The position numbers and the translations under genes were made by a program. Source: an uncultured Eubacteriales bacterium (GTDB lineage Bacteria > Bacillota > Clostridia > Peptostreptococcales > Anaerovoracaceae). Taken from it: 64,000 bases of DNA. Within the stretch, counting starts at the first letter, position 1; each line of letters begins with the position of its first letter. The notes beneath the pieces were generated by a model, which made no database searches, was not told where the DNA came from, and worked only from the letters and a program-made list of their open reading frames with translations. Shown here piece by piece: positions 44,338 through 53,577 of this stretch. The stretch is taken from positions 21,082 through 85,081 of the forward strand of contig ONAY01000011.1 in the NCBI GenBank assembly GCA_900315895.1, in the 5' to 3' direction.

Positions 44338-46341
44338 ATGATAAAAAGAGAAAACAAAGCGAAAGCCAAATCACTGCAGCATTGGCAGATCATAGCCGGA
44401 TTCCTGGTGGTCTATGACATATTTGCCACCTCGGGATCGTATTTTGCTGCGCTCCTTCTCAGGTCCGACCTGAGGATCAATGCCATTCCGGGCACATATT
44501 TCAATGCCTGGCTCAGGCTCATGCCTGTGTACGTGATATTTTGCATAGTCATCTTCGTTCTGTTCAATCTGTACCGGAGCATCTGGCGGTTCGCCAGCTA
44601 TGCGGAGCTCCTGAGGGTGACTGAGGCCAACCTGATAACCATGGTCTTCCACTTCGTGGCGGTGACCATAGTCATAAGACACCTGTCCCCCAGCTATACC
44701 AGAATGCCTTTCTCATACTATGTTATGGGCGCGGTGTTCCAGCTGATACTGGTGCTTGGCATACGATTCGCCTACCGGTTCGTGGAGCTTCTCACCAAGG
44801 CCAGCGAGGCCTCCAAGAAGAACGGCGACCGGATCATGATAATCGGAGCAGGTGAGAACGGAAGCGCCCTGATCAGGGACGTGAACAAGAGCAGAGAGTA
44901 CAACGGCAAGGTAGTCTGCTTCATCGATGACAATCCCAACAAGTGGAACAGGTACATCGAAGGAGTGCCGGTGGTAGGCGACCGGAACGACATCCTTCTT
45001 AACGTCAAAAAATACAACGTAAACAAGATATATCTGGCCATACCCAGCGCCACACGCCAGGCAAGGCGAGATATCCTGAACATCTGCAAGGAGACGGACT
45101 GCGAATTGAAGAACATTCCCGGAATGTATCAGTTCGTAAACGATGAAGTCACAGTAAACGATCTTAAGGACGTAGATATCGAAGACCTTCTGGGTCGCGA
45201 TCCCGTAAGGATGAACATGAGCGAGGTCTTCGACGGCATCAGAAACAAGGTGGTCCTGGTCACCGGCGGAGGCGGAAGCATAGGTTCTGAGCTCTGCAGG
45301 CAGGTGGCCGCCCACGGACCCAAACAGCTCATAATATTCGATGTGTATGAGAACACCACTTACGAGATACAGCTGGAGCTCAGAGAGAAGTATCCCAGTC
45401 TGGACCTGGTGGTGCTCATCGGATCGGTGAGAGATTCCAGAAAGATGTACGAGGTGTTCAGCACCTATCATCCCGATATCGTCTATCACGCAGCTGCCCA
45501 CAAGCACGTGCCCCTCATGGAGAACAGTCCCTGCGAGGCCATCAAGAACAACGTGCTTGGCACATACAACACTGCCTATGCAGCCATGGCCAGCCGCTGC
45601 GAGAAGTTCATCCTGATCTCCACAGACAAGGCGGTGAATCCCACCAACATCATGGGAGCATCCAAGAGAATGTGCGAGATGGTCATCCAATGCTTCGACG
45701 AAAAGATCAGATCCGGCAGGCAGCAGGACCTTTTCAGGCTCCTGGACAGGCAGGGGTGGTACGGCTCTCTCTACGATGAGGAGGAAGCATCTAACCTTAA
45801 GAATATCTGTACAGAATTTGCTGCGGTGAGATTCGGGAACGTTCTGGGAAGCCATGGCTCCGTGATCCCCATCTTCAAAAAACAGATCGAGCACGGCGGT
45901 CCCGTGACAGTAACCCATCCGGACATCATCAGATACTTCATGACCATCCCCGAAGCGGTGAGTCTGGTGATGCTGGCAGGCACCTACGCCACAGGAGGAG
46001 AGATCTTCGTTCTTGACATGGGAGACCCGGTCAAGATCGTGGATCTTGCCAATAACCTCATAAGACTGTCGGGACTTAAACCCGATGTAGATATCAAGAT
46101 AGAATATACCGGATTGAGAGAGGGTGAGAAGCTCTTCGAGGAGAAGCTCATGTCAGAGGAGGGCCTTTCAAAGACCGCCAGCGACAGGATCTTCATCGGA
46201 AAGCCCGTGGCCTTCGACAAGGACGAGTTCCTTAACAAGCTCATGGCTCTCATGGATACGGCCTTTGCCAACGAGGAGAAAAAACTTCTCCTTCAGGTAG
46301 AGGATATAGTCACCACCTATCACCCTGCAAGGAAGAATTGA
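44338..46341 (+). CDS. Membrane UDP-N-acetylglucosamine 4,6-dehydratase (PglF/WbpM/CapD type)
   Basis: 667 residues. Four N-terminal membrane helices (about 18-140), a first Rossmann domain (IMIIGAGENGSALIRDV, about 165), then the catalytic SDR domain with VLVTGGGGSIGSELCRQ (about 303-319), NVLGTYNTAYAA and STDKAVNPTNIMGASKR (about 430). It removes water from UDP-GlcNAc to give the 4-keto-6-deoxy sugar. The adjacent aminotransferase (19 bp downstream) is the natural next step to a 4-amino-4,6-dideoxy sugar. It opens the second block behind its own promoter. In the absence of a PglD-like acetyltransferase, the end product is left open. Confidence 0.92.
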   Translation: MIKRENKAKAKSLQHWQIIAGFLVVYDIFATSGSYFAALLLRSDLRINAIPGTYFNAWLRLMPVYVIFCIVIFVLFNLYRSIWRFASYAELLRVTEANLITMVFHFVAVTIVIRHLSPSYTRMPFSYYVMGAVFQLILVLGIRFAYRFVELLTKASEASKKNGDRIMIIGAGENGSALIRDVNKSREYNGKVVCFIDDNPNKWNRYIEGVPVVGDRNDILLNVKKYNVNKIYLAIPSATRQARRDILNICKETDCELKNIPGMYQFVNDEVTVNDLKDVDIEDLLGRDPVRMNMSEVFDGIRNKVVLVTGGGGSIGSELCRQVAAHGPKQLIIFDVYENTTYEIQLELREKYPSLDLVVLIGSVRDSRKMYEVFSTYHPDIVYHAAAHKHVPLMENSPCEAIKNNVLGTYNTAYAAMASRCEKFILISTDKAVNPTNIMGASKRMCEMVIQCFDEKIRSGRQQDLFRLLDRQGWYGSLYDEEEASNLKNICTEFAAVRFGNVLGSHGSVIPIFKKQIEHGGPVTVTHPDIIRYFMTIPEAVSLVMLAGTYATGGEIFVLDMGDPVKIVDLANNLIRLSGLKPDVDIKIEYTGLREGEKLFEEKLMSEEGLSKTASDRIFIGKPVAFDKDEFLNKLMALMDTAFANEEKKLLLQVEDIVTTYHPARKN

Positions 46342-46360
46342 ACGGCAACAAGGAAATAAT

Positions 46361-47620
46361 ATGGAACAGAGAAAGATACCCTTCAGCCCGCCGGACATAA
46401 CCGAGGCTGAGATCAACGAAGTGGTGGACGCCTTAAAGTCAGGCTGGATCACCACAGGACCGAAGACAAAAGAACTGGAACGCCGGGTGGCTCAGCGCTG
46501 CGGGACCAAGAAGGCAGTCTGCCTGAACTCAAATACAGCCTGCGCAGAGATGACCCTGAGGATCCTGGGCATAGGCCCGGGGGACGAGGTGATAGTTCCG
46601 GCATATACATATACCGCAAGCGCCTCGGTCGCAAGTCATGTGGGGGCCACCATCGTTCCCATCGACTGCGAGAAGGGCAAATTCACCTGGGATCTCAGAA
46701 AACTTGAGGCTGCCATCAATGAGAAGACTAAGGTAATCGTGCCTGTGGATCTTTTCGGCATCCCGGCGGACTATGACAGCATACTTGAGATCGTGGAATC
46801 CAAGAAGCATCTTTTCAGGCCATCCCAGAACAGGCCGGAGGGACAGCCTCTGGACAGGACTGGCTTCGGCGAGAAGCTTCAGACCCTCATCGGAAGACAG
46901 GTGATAATGGTGGACGGAGCCCACTCCTTCGGCGGAAGCTACCACGGCAAGCCGGTGGGATCTTTTGCGGACTTCACCAACTTCAGCTTCCACGCGGTCA
47001 AGAACCTGACTACCGCAGAGGGCGGGGCAGTGACCTGGAGAGATATCCCGGGTCTGGATGACGAAGAGCTTTATCATCTTTACATGCTCTACTCCCTCCA
47101 TGGACAGAGCAAGGACGCTCTTCAGAAGACACAGCTGGGCAGCTGGGAGTACGATATCGCCGCCCCCTGGTTCAAGTGCAACATGACGGACGTTCACGCT
47201 GCCATAGGCTTGGCTCAGATGAGAAGGTATGACGACATCCTTCTCAGGAGAAAGCACATGATCGAAAAATACAACGAAGCTTTCAGGGATCTTCCCATGG
47301 AACTTCCCGTGCATTATACAGATGACTATCAGTCCTCCGGTCACCTTTATCCGATAAGGCTCATAGGCAAGACCAGGACTGAGGCCAGCGACTTCATTGT
47401 TAAGCTGGCGGAGAGGGGAGTGGCCTCTAACGTACACTACAAGCCCCTTCCGCTCCACACGGGATATCAGGCCATGGGTCTGGACCCTAAGGATTTTCCG
47501 AACTGCGTAGAGCAGTATTCCAACATGGTCACCCTGCCTCTTCATACTGTGATGACAGATGAGGATCAGGACTATGTGATCGAATGCGTCAAGGATGCCT
47601 ATAAAGAGCTTTTTGAATAA
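46361..47620 (+). CDS. DegT/DnrJ/EryC1 family PLP aminotransferase (PglE/WcfR-like)
   Basis: 419 residues. PLP lysine K214 in SFHAVKNLTTAEGG. VDGAHSFGG (about 184-192) holds the conserved Asp. An insert around 145-180 (rich in basic residues) is seen in the longer members. It would aminate the C4 ketone made by the preceding dehydratase. It is directly followed by a small sugar transferase, the same order as in routes to AAT-galactose or bacillosamine. Which epimer is made cannot be deduced. Confidence 0.88.
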   Translation: MEQRKIPFSPPDITEAEINEVVDALKSGWITTGPKTKELERRVAQRCGTKKAVCLNSNTACAEMTLRILGIGPGDEVIVPAYTYTASASVASHVGATIVPIDCEKGKFTWDLRKLEAAINEKTKVIVPVDLFGIPADYDSILEIVESKKHLFRPSQNRPEGQPLDRTGFGEKLQTLIGRQVIMVDGAHSFGGSYHGKPVGSFADFTNFSFHAVKNLTTAEGGAVTWRDIPGLDDEELYHLYMLYSLHGQSKDALQKTQLGSWEYDIAAPWFKCNMTDVHAAIGLAQMRRYDDILLRRKHMIEKYNEAFRDLPMELPVHYTDDYQSSGHLYPIRLIGKTRTEASDFIVKLAERGVASNVHYKPLPLHTGYQAMGLDPKDFPNCVEQYSNMVTLPLHTVMTDEDQDYVIECVKDAYKELFE

Positions 47621-47646
47621 AAGCTTTCAAAAGAGGAAAAGGATAA

Positions 47647-48369
47647 TTGAGACGAGAACTTAACTTGAGAAAATGGTATCGTCTTCCCAAGTGGGAGGAC
47701 CTTCCTGATAATCTTAGAACTGACGAGGTCAGACCATACTACGACGCCCTTTCGAAACACAGGGGAGGTCTTGTGGTGAAGCGTGCATTCGATATAGTGG
47801 CCGGCTGCGTCACTTTTGTGGTGCTCGCCATTCCCATGGGAGTGATGGCGGTGATGATCAAAAAAGATTCTGAGGGACCGGTTTTCTACCGTCAGGAGAG
47901 AGTCACGGCCTACGGCGGCAAATTCCGCATCCACAAGTTCCGCACCATGGTGAACAACGCGGATAAGCTCGGGACAGCTGTGACCGTAAGCGGCGACAGC
48001 AGGATCACCAAGGTGGGAGCTAAGCTGAGAGACCACAGGCTGGACGAATTCCCCCAGGTGCTGGATGTGCTCTTAGGGGACATGTCCTTCGTGGGAACGA
48101 GGCCGGAGGCGGTGAAATACGTGGAGAGATATACTCCTGAAATGATGGCTACACTTCTCCTTCCGGCGGGGATAACGTCGGAGGCCTCGGTGAAATTCAA
48201 GGATGAGGCGGAGCTTCTGGAGAATGCGGAGAACGCCGACGAGACCTATGTCAAAGAGATCCTTCCCAAGAAAATGGAGATAAACCTTAGGGCAGTGAGA
48301 GAATTCAGCCTGGGAAGAGACTTCAGAACATTGCTGGGCACTGTGCTCGAGGTATTTTTAAAGAAATGA
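47647..48369 (+). CDS. Initiating sugar transferase, short form (PglC/WcfS-like)
   Basis: 240 residues, TTG start at 47647 with GAGGAAAAGG upstream. One N-terminal membrane segment (about 45-70) after a charged stretch, then the conserved domain: FYRQERVTAYGGKFRIHKFRTM and RLDEFPQVLDVLLGDMSFVGTRPE (about 125-155). It transfers a phosphosugar, probably the diamino-trideoxy sugar made by the two upstream enzymes, to undecaprenyl phosphate. It is a second initiating transferase in the window, different from the long one at 32901. Its stop overlaps the next gene by 4 bp. Confidence 0.9.
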   Translation: MRRELNLRKWYRLPKWEDLPDNLRTDEVRPYYDALSKHRGGLVVKRAFDIVAGCVTFVVLAIPMGVMAVMIKKDSEGPVFYRQERVTAYGGKFRIHKFRTMVNNADKLGTAVTVSGDSRITKVGAKLRDHRLDEFPQVLDVLLGDMSFVGTRPEAVKYVERYTPEMMATLLLPAGITSEASVKFKDEAELLENAENADETYVKEILPKKMEINLRAVREFSLGRDFRTLLGTVLEVFLKK

Positions 48370-49643
48370 TGGATATTTCGAACTTCAAAAGAGCATGGAT
48401 ATTATCGGACTGTGAGCCCCTTCCCGTGGATGATGATCCAAGGCTCATGAGGGCAGGCCTTCTGGCGGAGTACCTGTCCAAAAAGGGCTGGAAGGTGACC
48501 TGGTTCGCCCCGGGCTTCGACCACGGCAAGAAGACCGACCGCTTCGATTCCACTGAGGAGATAGAGGTGAACTCGAACGAGAAGCTCATAGCTCTTCATT
48601 CACCTGTCACATATTCCAGGAACACATCGCCCAAGAGAGTGCTTTTTTACAAGCGCCTTTCGGGGGAGCTCAAAAAATACTTTAAAAAAGAGCCCCTGCC
48701 GTACGTGATATTTTGCTCCTGGCCCACCCAGACCTTTGCGAAGGAAGCCCTGGAATACGCCAAGAAAGCCGGCGTTCCGGTGGTGCTGGACGTGCGAGAT
48801 CTCTGGCCGGACATCTTCACCAGGGTATTTCCCAAGAGCCTGCAGGGACCTGCCAAACTTGCGCTTTTGCCCTCCATAAACGGCGCAAAAAAGCTCTTCA
48901 GGCAGGCTGATGCCATCACTGCGGTAACTCCCGGCGCACTGAAGTGGGGACTGGAGAAGGCAGGACGGCCCGGCGGCCCCATGGACAGGGTGATATACAT
49001 AGGCTACGAGGACGGCGAGACATCTGAAGAGGGAATGGAGCAGGCCTTAGAGGCCTGGAGATCCATGGGTATCACAGAGGATACCTTCAACTTCACCTAT
49101 TTCGGGACCTTCAGCATGAGCACCCTGGACCTGGAGACTGTGATCAAAGCCTTCAGGGAGATCGCAGATAGCAGGCAGGATGTGAGGCTCCTTCTGATAG
49201 GCGCGGGAGATGCTGAAGGGAAATTCAGAGAAGCAGCAGGGGACTGTGACAAGATAGTATTCCCCGGCTGGTGCTCCAACGTTCAGATAAGATCAGCACT
49301 GAAACTCAGCAATGTGGGACTCTATCCCTTCAGAAATCTGGAGGATTTCAGGGATGCCTTCGGAAACAAGATAATCGGCTATATGGCAGCTGAGCTTCCC
49401 GTGATGTCTTCCCTTGAGGGATTCTCAAAGGCATACATGGAGCAGTACGGTACAGGACGGACGTATAGTGAAGGAGATGTATCGTCGGCTAAGGAAGTCA
49501 TGTTGAGCTTCCTTAGTGATGAAGAAAAGAACCGGGCCATGGGCCGGAGAGGATACCAAAGATTCAAAGAGGACTTCGACATGCAGGTGGTGAACCGCAG
49601 GCTGGAGGAACTCTTTACGGAACTTATAGAGGGTATTTTATGA
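48366..49643 (+). CDS. Glycosyltransferase family 4
   Basis: 425 residues. GT-B fold. The acceptor domain has DPRLMRAGLLAEYLSKKGW (about 22-40) and VVLDVRDLWPDIFTRVFP (about 140-157). The donor domain has FTYFGTFSMSTLDLETV and GAGDAEGKFREAA. VRDLWPD is shared with WbuB-like transferases. It overlaps both neighbours by 4 bp (sugar transferase upstream, UDP-GlcNAc 2-epimerase downstream), so it is translationally coupled. Confidence 0.87.
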   Translation: MMDISNFKRAWILSDCEPLPVDDDPRLMRAGLLAEYLSKKGWKVTWFAPGFDHGKKTDRFDSTEEIEVNSNEKLIALHSPVTYSRNTSPKRVLFYKRLSGELKKYFKKEPLPYVIFCSWPTQTFAKEALEYAKKAGVPVVLDVRDLWPDIFTRVFPKSLQGPAKLALLPSINGAKKLFRQADAITAVTPGALKWGLEKAGRPGGPMDRVIYIGYEDGETSEEGMEQALEAWRSMGITEDTFNFTYFGTFSMSTLDLETVIKAFREIADSRQDVRLLLIGAGDAEGKFREAAGDCDKIVFPGWCSNVQIRSALKLSNVGLYPFRNLEDFRDAFGNKIIGYMAAELPVMSSLEGFSKAYMEQYGTGRTYSEGDVSSAKEVMLSFLSDEEKNRAMGRRGYQRFKEDFDMQVVNRRLEELFTELIEGIL

Positions 49644-50728
49644 GAAAAGTAGTAAGCGTGGTAGGAGCGAGGCCACAGTTCATCAAACTGTCGGCGGTCT
49701 CACCGGAACTGAGAAAAGAATATGACGAAGTGATAGTCCACACCGGGCAGCACTTCGACTACAACATGAGCGAGCAGTTTTTTGAGGAACTGGAGATACC
49801 TCATCCGGACTATAACCTGGGGATCTCCGGAGGCTCACACGCTGTGATGACCGGGACCATAATGATGGATATCGAGAAGGTCCTGATCCAGGAAAAGCCG
49901 GATTGGCTCATGATATACGGAGATACCAACTCCACACTGGCTGCAGCCATAGCAGGAGCTAAGCTGCACATTCCCATCTGCCACGTGGAAGCGGGGACCA
50001 GGACTCATTCCATGACCAATCCCGAGGAGATAAACAGGGTCTGTGCTGACCATGTATCCACCCTTCTTCTGGCGGTCACGGAGGAGGACTACGCCAACCT
50101 GGAACTGGAGAACCTGGGTGACAGGGCGGTGATCGTAGGGAATACCATGTATGATGCCTTTGTGAAGAACAGCATGAAGAGGCAGCCTTCGGACTTCACT
50201 CTGACCAGACTGGACGGTTCAGGGGAGGTCAGCGTACCTGAAGAGTACTACTACATGACCTGCCACAGGGAGGAGAACACCAACGACGACGAGTCCCTGA
50301 ACGGCATCTTAAGAGCCATGAACAGTCTGGATGCGCCCACCATCTACCCGGTGCATCCCAGAAACAAACAGAGAGCCCTCAGGCTGAATGAGCAGTATGG
50401 ATATGAGAACGTTATCCTCTGCGAGCCTGTGGGATATCTGGAGAGCGCTTGCCTTGTCAGGAACGCCAAGAAGATAGTCACTGACTCAGGCGGACTTCAG
50501 ACGGAAGCGTTCTTTGCCGAGAAAAAGTGCGTGACGGTGCTGGACTTCGTGGTATGGCCCGCCACCATGGTATCCAACAGAAACGAACTGGCCAGACCGA
50601 ATGAGAAGGACATACTGGAGAAGCTTTCTCACCGGCAGATCATCGATCCTGAGTACAAGCCCTTCGGCGACGGGCACGCTGCCAAAAGGATCGTGGAGGC
50701 CCTGCTTAAGTACGATCAGAACAGATGA
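49640..50728 (+). CDS. UDP-N-acetylglucosamine 2-epimerase, non-hydrolysing (WecB/WbpI type)
   Basis: 362 residues. Conserved GARPQFIKLS (about 7-16), HTGQHFDYNMS (about 34-44), IYGDTNSTLAAAIAG (about 92-106), EAGTRTHSMTNPEEINR (about 116-132) and the ligand block TDSGGLQTEAFFA (about 277-289). Two readings are possible: WecB (UDP-GlcNAc to UDP-ManNAc) or WbpI (UDP-GlcNAc3NAcA to UDP-ManNAc3NAcA). The presence of WbpA, B, D and E homologues favours WbpI. It overlaps neighbours by 4 bp on each side. Confidence 0.9.
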   Translation: MRKVVSVVGARPQFIKLSAVSPELRKEYDEVIVHTGQHFDYNMSEQFFEELEIPHPDYNLGISGGSHAVMTGTIMMDIEKVLIQEKPDWLMIYGDTNSTLAAAIAGAKLHIPICHVEAGTRTHSMTNPEEINRVCADHVSTLLLAVTEEDYANLELENLGDRAVIVGNTMYDAFVKNSMKRQPSDFTLTRLDGSGEVSVPEEYYYMTCHREENTNDDESLNGILRAMNSLDAPTIYPVHPRNKQRALRLNEQYGYENVILCEPVGYLESACLVRNAKKIVTDSGGLQTEAFFAEKKCVTVLDFVVWPATMVSNRNELARPNEKDILEKLSHRQIIDPEYKPFGDGHAAKRIVEALLKYDQNR

Positions 50729-51841
50729 AGATACTATACATAACATTCGCTGATTTTAATATTAAGACTTCCGGCTCTTCGGTGAGACCTCAGAAGATAT
50801 ATGAAGCCTTTCTCAAGAACGGCCACCAGGTGATATTGGTCAAGGGCGACGACTTCATCACTCACGATAATTCGGGGCACGAAAAAAGCGTTGCCGAGGC
50901 CAATGCCTGGCTTGATCATAACACCCCGGACATCTGCTACGTGGAAAACGCCACACATCCTCTTTTTCTGAAGGAGGACCGCAGGCTCATCAAAAGAGTA
51001 CACGACATGGGAGTGCCGGGGGATATTTCTACAGGGACTTCTACTATAGATATCCCGAGATGTACGGCCCGGGAGAAGGGCTGAGGAACAAGCTGATCTA
51101 CCACTACACTCTGCCTCTCTTCAAGAGGGACGAGAAGTTCGTGGCGAAATATGCGGACATCCTGTACATGCCGTCCCGTGCGGCCTGCGGAGTGATCCCT
51201 CATCCGGATCCCAGAAAACTTCCTCCTGCAGGGGAGATCATGGACCCGCCGGTGCCGGAGAGCAGAATGAGCCTCTACATAGGCGGCATCGCCACAGGCT
51301 ACGGATTCGGTGACATGCTTGAGGCCTACGATATCTTAAACGGCCGGGGGATGGCGAATAACCTCTAACTGTGGTGTGCAGGGCAGCGGAACTCCCCTTG
51401 ATCGGCAAGACCGAGGAGGAGCTCATAAAGGAGCATCCATATCTCACCATAGCCCACGCCTCCGGGGAAGAGTTGAACAAGTACTACGATCAGGCTGCAG
51501 TCTGCATGGTGCCCAAGGAGAACGATCCGTATAACGATCTGGCGGTCAGCGTCAAGCTCTATGAATATTTTTCACACGGAAAACCCTTCATCGCAAGACC
51601 CGGCAAGGCTTCGGTGGGACTTTTTAAGGACAGCGGCGCGGCGATCTTCGCCAAGGATTACACCATAGAGGCCATGGCTGAGGCTGTGAGGGACTTCTTC
51701 AAGGATCCTGAGAGGATGAAGGAGATGCACCAGGCGGCCCTGAGATTCATAAGTGAAGGCAATACGTGGGAGGACAGAGCAAAACAGATCTGTCACGACC
51801 TTTCAAACATATCAGAGAAAAGAGGAAAGAAAATTGGCTGA
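50725..51841 (+). pseudogene. Glycosyltransferase (GT4-like), broken by two -1 frameshifts
   Basis: The protein continues through three frames: from ATG 50725 to about 51020, then about 51020 to 51366, then from there to the stop at 51841. The first switch falls at a run of five G (51018-51022) in GTGCCGGGGGAT; one more G restores GYFYRDFYYRYPE. The second falls at about 51364, where one more base restores NNL-LTVVCRAAE. Restored length would be about 372 residues. The C-terminal part has KENDPYNDLAVSVKLYEYFSHGKPF, the donor-site block of GT4-like enzymes. Both shifts need one extra base. Its neighbours are intact and its start overlaps the 2-epimerase by 4 bp. Confidence 0.82.
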
Positions 51842-52418
51842 CAAAGATTATTTCGTTCACGAATCATCTTATGTGGACGACGGAGTGGAAATAGGACAGG
51901 GTACCAAGGTATGGCATTTCTGCCACATCCAGAAGGGTGCAGTGATAGGTGAGAAGTGCTCTCTGGGACAAAACGTAAACGTGTCCAACAACGTGCACAT
52001 CGGAAACGGCGTAAAGATCCAGAACAACGTTTCCGTGTACGAAGGCGTGACACTTGAGGACAATGTTTTTTGCGGTCCCTCCATGGTGTTCACCAATGAC
52101 CTGACACCGAGAGCAAGATTCCCCAAGGGAAGCGCCGGATACAAGAAGACAGTGGTGCATCACGATGCCACCATCGGAGCCAACGCCACCGTCGTCTGCG
52201 GCCACGACATAGGGGAGTTCGCAACCATTGCATCAGGTGCAGTGGTCACGAAGAACGTGGAGCCCCACGCCCTCATGGCGGGAGTTCCGGCCAAAAGGAT
52301 CGGATGGGTCTGCGAGTGCGGACAGGTCCTCAGGGAAAAGGACGGCTTTTATTTCTGCCCGGACTGCGGCAGGCGTTATGAATATACCGGCATTGCATTA
52401 AAGGAAAAGAACGAGTAA
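51834..52418 (+). CDS. UDP-sugar N-acetyltransferase (WbpD/WlbB type)
   Basis: 194 residues from TTG 51834, with AGAGGAAAG upstream; the longer frame runs inside the broken glycosyltransferase. Left-handed beta-helix hexapeptides from about residue 10 to 155 (KVWHFCHIQKGAVIGEKCSLGQNVNV, then NNVHIGNGVKIQNNV), followed by the AGVPAKRIGWVCECG block. A C-terminal zinc-ribbon-like CEC...CPDC is seen, as in many WlbB homologues. It acetylates the 3-amino group of UDP-GlcNAc3NA. Followed 13 bp later by the oxidoreductase. Confidence 0.88.
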   Translation: MADKDYFVHESSYVDDGVEIGQGTKVWHFCHIQKGAVIGEKCSLGQNVNVSNNVHIGNGVKIQNNVSVYEGVTLEDNVFCGPSMVFTNDLTPRARFPKGSAGYKKTVVHHDATIGANATVVCGHDIGEFATIASGAVVTKNVEPHALMAGVPAKRIGWVCECGQVLREKDGFYFCPDCGRRYEYTGIALKEKNE

Positions 52419-52431
52419 AAGGAGCTAATAA

Positions 52432-53508
52432 ATGAAATACGCACTTATAGGATGCGGCAGGATCGCAGTGAACCACGTTAAAGCATGCGACAATAACGGA
52501 CTGGAGTTCGTTGCAGCCTGTGATACGGTACCCGAAAACATCGATATCCTCTTCGGCAAGCAGATGCCCAAGGATGCGGATAAGATCGCAAGATATAAGG
52601 ATTACAAGGTGATGCTGGAAGAGCATCCCGAGATAGAGCTGGCAGCTATCGCCACACCCTCCGGTGACCACGCAGAGATCGCCAAGTATCTCATAAATCA
52701 CGGAGTAAACGTCATAATCGAGAAGCCCATGTCCATGAACATGAAGGACGCTGACGAGATCGTGCGTCTGGCCGAAGAGAAGGACGTGGTGGTATCGGCC
52801 TGCCACCAGAACCGCTTCAACATCGCGGTACAGGAGACCAAGAAGGCTCTGGACGAGGGCCGCTTCGGAACTCTGAGCCACGGCTCCATCCACGTAAGAT
52901 GGAACAGAAACAAGGGCTATTACGATCAGGCTCCATGGAGAGGGACCTGGGCAGAGGACGGCGGATGCCTCATGAATCAGTGCATCCACGGCATCGACCT
53001 TCTCAGATGGCTCATGGGCGGCGAAGTGGATACAGTTTACGGCGTGACCCGTCAGCAGTTCCACCACTATCTGGAGGCTGAGGACGTAGGAATGGCAGTG
53101 GTCACCTTCAAGAACGGCGCAGTAGCCACCATCGAGGGAACCACCAACGTTTATCCCAAGAATCTGGAAGAGACCCTCTATCTCTTCGGTGAGAACGGAA
53201 CAGTTAAGATCGGCGGCACCTCCACAAACAACATCGACGTTTGGGATTTCGCCGATGAGACCGAGGCTGACAAGGAGAACAAAGGCTTCCAGGAGCAGAC
53301 CTCCAATGTCTACGGTAACGGCCACACCAGCCTTTATGCCGACGTGATCGATGCCATCAAGAATCACCGCAAGCCCTACGTGGACGCAAAAGCAGGCAGA
53401 AACGGCCTGGAGATGGTCCTTGCCATCTATAAGTCCATGAAGACCGGACAGCCCGTGAAGCTTCCCCTTGAGGACTTTGCTTCAACGGATATGGATGGCA
53501 CCTTCTAA
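52432..53508 (+). CDS. Gfo/Idh/MocA family oxidoreductase (WbpB/WlbA type)
   Basis: 358 residues. NAD-binding IGCGRIAVNHV (about 5-15) and the conserved EKPMSMN (about 97-103, with the catalytic Lys). HGSIHVRWNRNKGYYDQAPWRGTW and DDGG-like EDGGCLMNQCIHGIDLLRW (about 178-196) are typical of WlbA. It oxidises C3 of UDP-GlcNAcA using NAD. Its partner transaminase is the next gene but one ORF-like stretch away (70 bp downstream), which matches the WbpB/WbpE or WlbA/WlbC coupling. AAGGAG is upstream of the ATG. Confidence 0.9.
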   Translation: MKYALIGCGRIAVNHVKACDNNGLEFVAACDTVPENIDILFGKQMPKDADKIARYKDYKVMLEEHPEIELAAIATPSGDHAEIAKYLINHGVNVIIEKPMSMNMKDADEIVRLAEEKDVVVSACHQNRFNIAVQETKKALDEGRFGTLSHGSIHVRWNRNKGYYDQAPWRGTWAEDGGCLMNQCIHGIDLLRWLMGGEVDTVYGVTRQQFHHYLEAEDVGMAVVTFKNGAVATIEGTTNVYPKNLEETLYLFGENGTVKIGGTSTNNIDVWDFADETEADKENKGFQEQTSNVYGNGHTSLYADVIDAIKNHRKPYVDAKAGRNGLEMVLAIYKSMKTGQPVKLPLEDFASTDMDGTF

Positions 53509-53577
53509 AGGGTGTTTTGCCCCATTACAGGGGGCGCAAAAAACTTAATTCACAAATTACGAATATTAGGAGATCAT

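Noticed and set aside
44713-45918. Long minus-strand open frame (401 codons) opposite the 4,6-dehydratase; similar long frames at 35545-36489, 61594-62544, 62575-63726 and 40226-41248
   Set aside because: Mirror images of strongly biased, recognisable genes; composition is Val/Leu/His-rich without motifs or ribosome binding sites.
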